A program made the translations under genes and the position numbers. DNA of 5,320 bases. It comes from Methanomassiliicoccales archaeon. Its GTDB lineage: Archaea > Thermoplasmatota > Thermoplasmata > Methanomassiliicoccales > UBA472. Positions 1-4,034 of this stretch are shown one piece after another (the stretch's first letter is position 1; the number at the start of each line of letters is the position of its first letter). The notes under the pieces are model-generated. The model was not told the origin of the DNA, did no database searches, and worked only from the letters and a program-made list of their open reading frames with translations. The stretch is from positions 1 to 5,320 of the forward strand of contig JALOTM010000094.1 of NCBI GenBank assembly GCA_025457905.1, in the 5' to 3' direction.

Positions 1-911
1 AGGCCCTGATGCCCTTCGCCCGTGAGCACGACTGCATGCTGGTCTCCGACGACCTGGACGCGGCCGACCTCGCCAAGGGCCACGTGGACCGCCTGCTGCG
101 CCGGGCGGTGGAGGAGGGCATGGACCCGGTCAGGGCGGTGCGCGCCGTGACCCTGGCCCCCGCGGAGCACTATCATCTGCCCTTGGGTGAGCTGGTGGAG
201 GGAGGCCTGGCGGACGTCACCGTGGTCCGCGACCTCCGACGGTTCGAGCCCCTGGAGACCTGGGTCGCAGGGAGGCTGGTTGCGAGAAACGGCTCGGCGT
301 CAGCGATCGCCCGGCCCGGGCGGGCCCCCAGCGCCATCGCTGCCCTCAGGGTCACCGAGGACCAGCTGAGGATCGGGAGCGTCGGCGACAAGCGCGAGCT
401 CGTCGTCCAGGAGGCGCTCGCCGGCCACATCCTGGGAGGCTGGAGGCGCATGACCCTGCCCGCCTCCGGGGGGGCGGTGGTGGCCGACCTGGAGCGGGAC
501 TTGCTGCCCCTGGTCGTCCTGGACCGACGCGGCCTCCGCCACCCATCGCTGGGCCTCATCACCGGCTTCGGGCTGAAGCGCGGAGCCATCGCCTCCTCGG
601 TGGCGCACGACACCCACAACATCATCGGGGTCGGGGTGGACCGCGCCTCCCTGGCCAAGGCCCTCAACGCCGTGGTGGACATGGGCGGGGGGCTCTATGC
701 CTGGGACGGCAGGGAGGAGCGGCGCCTGTGCCTGCCCATAGCGGGGCTCATGAGCGACCTCCCCTGCTCCGAGGTGGCCGCCCAGGACGAGGCGCTGCGC
801 TCCTTCGTCGCCTCCATGGGATGCCCTTTGCCCTCCCCTTTCATGACGCTCTCCTTCCAGGACCCGGAGTTCCGGAGGGCGGTGATGACCCCTCCTGAGG
901 TACACAGCTAG
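1..911 (+). CDS. ade: Adenine deaminase, C-terminal half (5' end outside window)
   Basis: Adenine deaminase hydrolyses adenine to hypoxanthine and ammonia in purine salvage; it is a cytosolic metal-dependent amidohydrolase. The reading frame is open from nt 3 with no start required, so the gene begins upstream; about 302 codons are seen of a family usually 550-600 residues long. Counting from the Met at nt 9, residues 11-15 (LVSDD) match the end of the catalytic barrel, with the Asp pair where the family has its metal-binding aspartate. Residues 41-56 (RAVRAVTLAPAEHY) and 62-75 are the usual amidohydrolase composite-domain return. The C-terminal Ade domain is unmistakable: SSVAHDTHNIIGVG near 197-210, LPIAGLMS at 242-249 and PFMTLSF at 277-283. 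The last 17 residues do not show the usual ALPVIP-type ending. The family assignment is firm; the metal-ligand histidines of the N-terminal half are not visible. It is probably cotranscribed with the next gene, 83 bp downstream. Confidence 0.93.
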   Translation, partial: ALMPFAREHDCMLVSDDLDAADLAKGHVDRLLRRAVEEGMDPVRAVRAVTLAPAEHYHLPLGELVEGGLADVTVVRDLRRFEPLETWVAGRLVARNGSASAIARPGRAPSAIAALRVTEDQLRIGSVGDKRELVVQEALAGHILGGWRRMTLPASGGAVVADLERDLLPLVVLDRRGLRHPSLGLITGFGLKRGAIASSVAHDTHNIIGVGVDRASLAKALNAVVDMGGGLYAWDGREERRLCLPIAGLMSDLPCSEVAAQDEALRSFVASMGCPLPSPFMTLSFQDPEFRRAVMTPPEVHS

Positions 912-983
912 CCCTCCTCGCTTCGCCGGCCGGGAACGGGAACGAAAGCCTTTTGCGACGGAATCCCGCTCCCTGCCCCCATC

Positions 984-988
984 GAGGT
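984..988 (+). promoter_or_regulatory. Ribosome-binding site of the first phosphoribosyltransferase
   Basis: GAGGT lies 6 nt before the ATG at 995. It decides the start: the in-frame TTG at 953 would add 14 residues (MRRNPAPCPHRGLR) unlike any phosphoribosyltransferase N-terminus and has no such site. The rest of the 83-bp gap after adenine deaminase holds only a weak CCTTTT run at 949-954, which could be a poor TATA box or a poor T-rich terminator; I assign it to neither. Confidence 0.6.
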
Positions 989-994
989 CTTCGC

Positions 995-1657
995 ATGGTC
1001 AAGGAGGAGAGCTTCCGCTGCAAGATCGTCACCTGGGACGAGATATCCCGCTGGACCCTGGACGTCGCACGCCAGATCCAGGACTGCCGCTGCAAGCCGA
1101 CGGTCATCATCGGCCTTACCCGAGGGGGATGGGTGCCGGCGCGGCTGCTCTGCGACCATCTGCTGGTCAAGAAGCTCTACGCGGTCAAGACCGAGCACTG
1201 GGGCGTGACCGCCAACCAGAACGGCAAGGCCCTGCTGACCCAGGAGCTGAACGCCAAGATCGAGGGGGAGGACGTGCTGATCGTGGACGACATCACGGAC
1301 ACCGGGGAGAGCCTGAAGCTGGCCATGGCGCACGTGCGGGACATGTCCCCCAAGGAGATCCGCTCCGCCTGCCTGTTGCACATCACCCATTCCAAGGTCG
1401 AGCCGGACTACTATTCCGTGAGGGTGGAGGAGAAGGATTGGACCTGGTTCATATTCCCCTGGAACCTGCACGAGGACCTGCGCACCCTCCTGCCCAAGAC
1501 GCTTTCGACGGGCCGCACGGAGGACGAGATCCGCTCCCGCTTCCGGGAGAAGTTCCAGATCGAGGTCGGCGAGGACCTGGTGAGGGGGACCCTCAAGGAC
1601 CTGGAGGCGCAGGGCAAGGTGACGCGCGCGGGGCGGACCTGGGTCCTTACCAAGTAG
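995..1657 (+). CDS. Purine (xanthine/hypoxanthine-type) phosphoribosyltransferase, COG2236-like
   Basis: This 220-residue type I phosphoribosyltransferase probably joins a free 6-oxopurine (hypoxanthine, xanthine or guanine) to PRPP, giving the nucleoside monophosphate and pyrophosphate in the cytosol. Residues 37-51 (VIIGLTRGGWVPARL) carry the RGG pyrophosphate loop. Residues 94-106 (VLIVDDITDTGES) are the PRPP-binding motif with its acidic pair. Residues 139-157, ending in FIFPWN, match the aromatic FPW segment common in Gpt/COG2236 enzymes, where it helps form the base pocket. Residues about 172-220 form an extra helical then basic tail (EDEIRSRF..., LVRGTLKDLEAQGKVTR, TWVLTK) reminiscent of a small winged helix. 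It follows adenine deaminase by 83 bp and precedes a second purine phosphoribosyltransferase, which supports a salvage role. The exact base specificity cannot be read from the sequence, so no gene symbol is given. Confidence 0.85.
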   Translation: MVKEESFRCKIVTWDEISRWTLDVARQIQDCRCKPTVIIGLTRGGWVPARLLCDHLLVKKLYAVKTEHWGVTANQNGKALLTQELNAKIEGEDVLIVDDITDTGESLKLAMAHVRDMSPKEIRSACLLHITHSKVEPDYYSVRVEEKDWTWFIFPWNLHEDLRTLLPKTLSTGRTEDEIRSRFREKFQIEVGEDLVRGTLKDLEAQGKVTRAGRTWVLTK

Positions 1658-1667
1658 GCCTCGGCAA

Positions 1668-1676
1668 CTTTTATTA
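1668..1676 (+). promoter_or_regulatory. Archaeal TATA box for hpt
   Basis: CTTTTATTA is the only AT-rich stretch in the 42-bp gap between the two phosphoribosyltransferase genes. It ends 23 nt before the GTG at 1700. Archaeal TATA boxes are centred about 26-27 nt before the transcription start, so the start is predicted at or within a couple of nucleotides of the GTG, giving a leaderless mRNA. The preceding GCAA may contribute to a BRE, but that is weak. Confidence 0.6.
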
Positions 1677-1699
1677 GGGAGCAATCCGAACACCGGGGC

Positions 1700-2257
1700 G
1701 TGCTCGACCTCTTCAAGCGCAGCCTGGAGTCCTCTCCCATCATCAGGAAGGGCGACTACGACTACTTCGTCCATCCCATCACCGACGGCGTGCCGCGCAT
1801 GGACCCCAGGGTGCTGGCCGAGGTCCTGGACGGCTTCAAGGAGGTCGGCGACTTCCACTGCGACCTGATCCTGGCCCCGGAGGCCATGGGCCTCCCAATC
1901 GCTGTGCCGCTGTCGCTGGAGCTGGGCATCCCCTACAGCGTGGTGCGCAAGCGCCGCTACGGCCTGCCGGGGGAGGTGTCCCTGAGCCAGGTCACCGGCT
2001 ACTCCAAGGGGGAGATGTACATCAACGACGTGTGCCAGGGGGACAGGGTGGTGCTGGTGGACGACGTGCTCAGCACCGGGGGCACGCTGCGCTCCATAAT
2101 CCTGGCGCTGAAGGGCCTGGGGGCCGAGCTGGTGGACGTCATCGTGGCCGTGGAGAAGGGCGACCACAGGCCCCAGCTGGAGAGGGACCTGGGCGTGCGC
2201 ATCAAGACCCTGGTCAAGGTGGAGGTCCGCGACGGCCGCCTGGTGGTGCTCAGCTGA
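1700..2257 (+). CDS. hpt: Hypoxanthine/guanine phosphoribosyltransferase, archaeal subfamily
   Basis: This enzyme converts hypoxanthine (and possibly guanine) plus PRPP to IMP (GMP) in purine salvage. At 185 residues it has the usual length of the archaeal HGPRTase subfamily, which is closer to adenine phosphoribosyltransferases than to bacterial Hpt. Family hallmarks run end to end: residues 10-33 (ESSPIIRKGDYDYF then HPITDGVPR), APEAMGLPIA at 59-68, VVRKRRYGLPGE at 81-92, QVTGYSKGEMYIN at 97-109, and the PRPP loop VVLVDDVLSTGGT at 117-129. The start is GTG at 1700, chosen because the homologous region begins here (LDLFKRSLESSP) and a TATA box sits 23 nt upstream; no Shine-Dalgarno is seen. 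It may therefore be transcribed separately from the upstream genes, or in addition to read-through. With adenine deaminase upstream, it would use the hypoxanthine that enzyme makes. Its last 8 bp overlap the end of the convergent ABC permease gene. Confidence 0.92.
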   Translation: MLDLFKRSLESSPIIRKGDYDYFVHPITDGVPRMDPRVLAEVLDGFKEVGDFHCDLILAPEAMGLPIAVPLSLELGIPYSVVRKRRYGLPGEVSLSQVTGYSKGEMYINDVCQGDRVVLVDDVLSTGGTLRSIILALKGLGAELVDVIVAVEKGDHRPQLERDLGVRIKTLVKVEVRDGRLVVLS

Positions 2258-3029
2258 CCAGGCGGCGGCGCATCATCCAAACCGCAGCGTAGAAGGCGAC
2301 CAGCGTCAGCACCGTCAGGTACAGCAGGCTGAGCAGGTCCATCCATCCGAAGAGGCCCAGGCCGAAGTCCCTCATGACTATGGTGGTGTGGGTGAGCGGC
2401 AGGGCCAGGGCGACGGCCTGCACTCCCTCTGGCAGAATCTCCAGAGGGAAGAAGGTGCCGCTGAAGAGGAACATGGGCGTGATGAGCAGGAAGAAGGGGT
2501 AGTTGAAGGAGTCGATGTTGGGGACCAGGGCCGTGAAGATCATGGCCAGGGCCCCGAAGGCCAGCCCGGCCAGGAAGGTGATGGGTATGACCAGCAGGAA
2601 GCTGGGGAAGGACAGCAGCCCGAAGGCCGCCACCACCAGGGCCACGATGCTGGCGTTGATGAAGCTCTTGGTCGCGCCCCAGAGGATCTCGCCGGCGATG
2701 ACGTCCTCTATGGTCAGAGGCGTGGCCACGATGGCGTCGAAGGTCTTCTGGTAATGCATGCGCACGAACGACCCGTAGGTGCACTCGAAGAACGCCCCGT
2801 ACATGGCGGAGATGGCTATCAGCCCCGGTCCCAGGAACTCGGCGTAGGTGTACTGGTCCCAGGGGGGAGGAAGCTCCTGGATGAGCATGCCGAAGCCAAA
2901 GCCCATGGCCAGCAGGTAGAGTATCGGCTCCAGGAAGGGCGGCAGGAAGTTGGTCTTCCAGGTGAAGAAGAACACGTCCTTGTTCCGCTGCCACACCGCC
3001 CAGGAGCGACGGCTTATGTTGGAGAGCAC
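2250..3029 (-). CDS. ABC-2 type transporter permease, NodJ/DrrB-like
   Basis: This is the membrane subunit of an ABC exporter, acting with the ATPase encoded immediately upstream. The 259-residue length is typical of ABC-2 permeases. A short cytoplasmic N-terminus (residues 1-28, with RRSWAVWQRNKD) precedes about six hydrophobic segments, near 29-50, 64-86, 110-139, 142-168, 176-196 and 230-252, and a basic tail (MMRRRLVS). Segments EPILYLLAMGFGFG (34-47), FLGPGLIAISAMYG (65-78) and the FVRMHYQKTFDAIVATPL stretch (88-105) recall NodJ; FSGTFFPLEILPEG then LALPLTHTT (189-216) is the ABC-2 signature region. The start is taken as GTG at 3029, 2 nt after the ATPase stop. A TTG at 3035 overlapping that stop is possible but its GAGGG site would be only about 1 nt away. 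The open frame extending up to 3341 is non-homologous shadow of the ATPase gene. The substrate is unknown; lipid-linked sugars, drugs or lipids are possibilities from the family only. Confidence 0.9.
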   Translation of the reverse strand: MLSNISRRSWAVWQRNKDVFFFTWKTNFLPPFLEPILYLLAMGFGFGMLIQELPPPWDQYTYAEFLGPGLIAISAMYGAFFECTYGSFVRMHYQKTFDAIVATPLTIEDVIAGEILWGATKSFINASIVALVVAAFGLLSFPSFLLVIPITFLAGLAFGALAMIFTALVPNIDSFNYPFFLLITPMFLFSGTFFPLEILPEGVQAVALALPLTHTTIVMRDFGLGLFGWMDLLSLLYLTVLTLVAFYAAVWMMRRRLVS

Positions 3030-3031
3030 GC

Positions 3032-3943
3032 TCAATCCCTCAGCCCCCTGCCAGTGAGCTTGAGGAAGACGTCCTCCAAGGTGGCGTCGCGGATGATCAC
3101 GTTGGCCGCGGGGAACTCGCGCAGGATGCGCTCGCGCAGTGACCGGTTGTCGTCTGTGTACAGGTAGGCGCGGTCCCCGGCCTTCTCGTAGATCCACTCG
3201 CCCTTGCGCAGCCACGCGTCCATGCCATCGGTGGGGCTGAGCACCTCCACCACGCCCGAGCCCACGCTCCTGGAGATGAGGTCCGCGGGAACGCCCTCCA
3301 CCAGTATCCTGCCCTTCTCCATGATGACCAGGCGTTCGCACAGCTGCTGCGCCTCGTCCATGTAGTGGGTGGTGATGAGCACGGTGACGCCCCTCTTCCT
3401 AAGCTCGCGCACCTTGTCCCAGATCAGATGCCTGGCCTGGGGGTCCAGGCCGGTGGTCGGCTCGTCCAGGATGAGGAGCTTGGGGTCGTTCATGAGGGCG
3501 CGGGCGATCACCAGGCGCCTCTTCATGCCCCCGGAGAGCTTGGGGATCTCCACGTCCTTCTTCTCCGTGAGCTGCATGAACTCCAGCAGGTCCTTGGCCC
3601 GCTTCTCCGCCTCCTCCCTCCTGATGCCGAAGTAGCGCGCGTACACCAGGAGGTTCTTCCAGGCGGTGAAGTCCGGGTCCAGGTTGTCCTCCTGCGGGCA
3701 GACGCCCAGCAGCGCCTTGATCTCCCTCTGCCGGCCGCCCACGTCCATCCCCAGGACCGTCAGCTTTCCCGAGGTCACCGGGGAGACGCATTGGATCATG
3801 CGGATGGCGGTGGTCTTGCCCGCCCCGTTCGGGCCGAGGAAGCCGAAGCACTCCCCCTGGGCGATGCGGAAGCTGATGCCGTCCACCGCCACCAGGTCCT
3901 CGAACTTCTTGGTGAGGGCCTCGGCCTCAATGACCCAATCCAT
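3032..3943 (-). CDS. ABC transporter ATP-binding protein, NodI/DrrA-like
   Basis: This cytoplasmic ATPase energises the ABC-2 permease encoded next to it. The 303-residue protein carries every expected motif: Walker A GPNGAGKT at 37-44, Q-loop glutamine at 84 (VCPQEDN), ABC signature LSGGM at 136-140, Walker B LLILDEP at 156-162 with catalytic Glu161, D-loop GLD at 165-167 and H-loop His193 (TTHYMDEA). Residues about 225-303 form the C-terminal regulatory region of the DrrA/NodI/CcmA group, ending in the usual DATLEDVFLKLTGRGL. ATG at 3943 is chosen because the domain begins directly after it (DWVIEAEALTKKFED) and a TATA box lies 23 nt upstream. The open frame continues to 4132, but that stretch overlaps the divergent gene and lacks similarity. 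There is no Shine-Dalgarno, so a leaderless message is likely. It is the first gene of a two-gene operon. No catalytic residue is missing. Confidence 0.94.
   Translation of the reverse strand: MDWVIEAEALTKKFEDLVAVDGISFRIAQGECFGFLGPNGAGKTTAIRMIQCVSPVTSGKLTVLGMDVGGRQREIKALLGVCPQEDNLDPDFTAWKNLLVYARYFGIRREEAEKRAKDLLEFMQLTEKKDVEIPKLSGGMKRRLVIARALMNDPKLLILDEPTTGLDPQARHLIWDKVRELRKRGVTVLITTHYMDEAQQLCERLVIMEKGRILVEGVPADLISRSVGSGVVEVLSPTDGMDAWLRKGEWIYEKAGDRAYLYTDDNRSLRERILREFPAANVIIRDATLEDVFLKLTGRGLRD
3037..3041 (-). promoter_or_regulatory. Ribosome-binding site of the ABC permease
   Basis: On the minus strand GAGGG lies 7 nt before the GTG at 3029, inside the last codons of the ATPase gene. This spacing favours GTG over the TTG at 3035. 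With a 2-nt gap between stop and start, the two subunits are probably translationally coupled. Confidence 0.55.
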
Positions 3944-3966
3944 CAGACCGTGAAGGCCGAAGGCTC

Positions 3967-3973
3967 TAATAAG
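3967..3973 (-). promoter_or_regulatory. Archaeal TATA box for the ABC exporter operon
   Basis: On the minus strand this reads CTTATTA and ends 23 nt before the ATG at 3943. The spacing is identical to the hpt promoter. Transcription is predicted to begin at or near the ATG, giving a leaderless mRNA for the ATPase followed by an SD-led permease. The 13-mers ending in the two boxes share 9 of 13 positions. Confidence 0.6.
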
Positions 3974-3984
3974 CTTGGCCGGAA

Positions 3985-3998
3985 GCCTAACCGTAGGC
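3985..3998. repeat. Short inverted repeat between divergent promoters
   Basis: GCCTA-ACCG-TAGGC is a perfect 5-bp inverted repeat with a 4-bp centre. It lies between the ABC-operon TATA box and the candidate TATA box of the TctA-like gene. It could be an operator for a dimeric regulator acting on both directions, but a repeat this short can occur by chance in GC-rich DNA. Confidence 0.3.
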
Positions 3999-4003
3999 CA
4001 TTC

Positions 4004-4010
4004 CCTTAAC
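4004..4010 (+). promoter_or_regulatory. Possible TATA box for the TctA-like gene
   Basis: CCTTAAC is the best AT-containing element before the GTG at 4035, ending 24 nt upstream. It is a weaker match than the TTATTA boxes elsewhere in the window, but the spacing is nearly the same. No Shine-Dalgarno precedes the GTG, so a leaderless start is again the simplest reading. Confidence 0.4.
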
Positions 4011-4034
4011 CGAGTCCAGGGACGAAGCGTCCCT

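Noticed and set aside
173..905. Two minus-strand open frames opposite adenine deaminase
   Set aside because: Both are low-complexity Arg/Pro- or Gly/His-rich translations typical of antisense GC-rich DNA.
949..954. CCTTTT run as a promoter or terminator before the first phosphoribosyltransferase
   Set aside because: It has only four consecutive T residues, with no clear hairpin or TATA match, so neither role can be supported.
908..2167. A 419-codon open frame on the minus strand across both phosphoribosyltransferase genes
   Set aside because: It lies antisense to two well-recognised genes, its composition is His/Gln/Gly/Leu-rich as expected from the complement of GC-rich coding DNA, and it shows no domain or motif.
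2388..3167. A 259-codon plus-strand open frame opposite the ABC permease
   Set aside because: It is a Gly/Glu/Gln/His-rich shadow of a strongly supported membrane protein gene and has no recognisable fold.
3030..3341. An N-terminal extension of the ABC permease
   Set aside because: It overlaps the ATPase C-terminal coding region in another frame and has Arg/Gly/His-rich non-homologous sequence.
3365..4009. A 214-codon plus-strand open frame opposite the ABC ATPase
   Set aside because: It is antisense to a gene with every ABC motif intact, has no motif of its own, and would run through the ATPase promoter.
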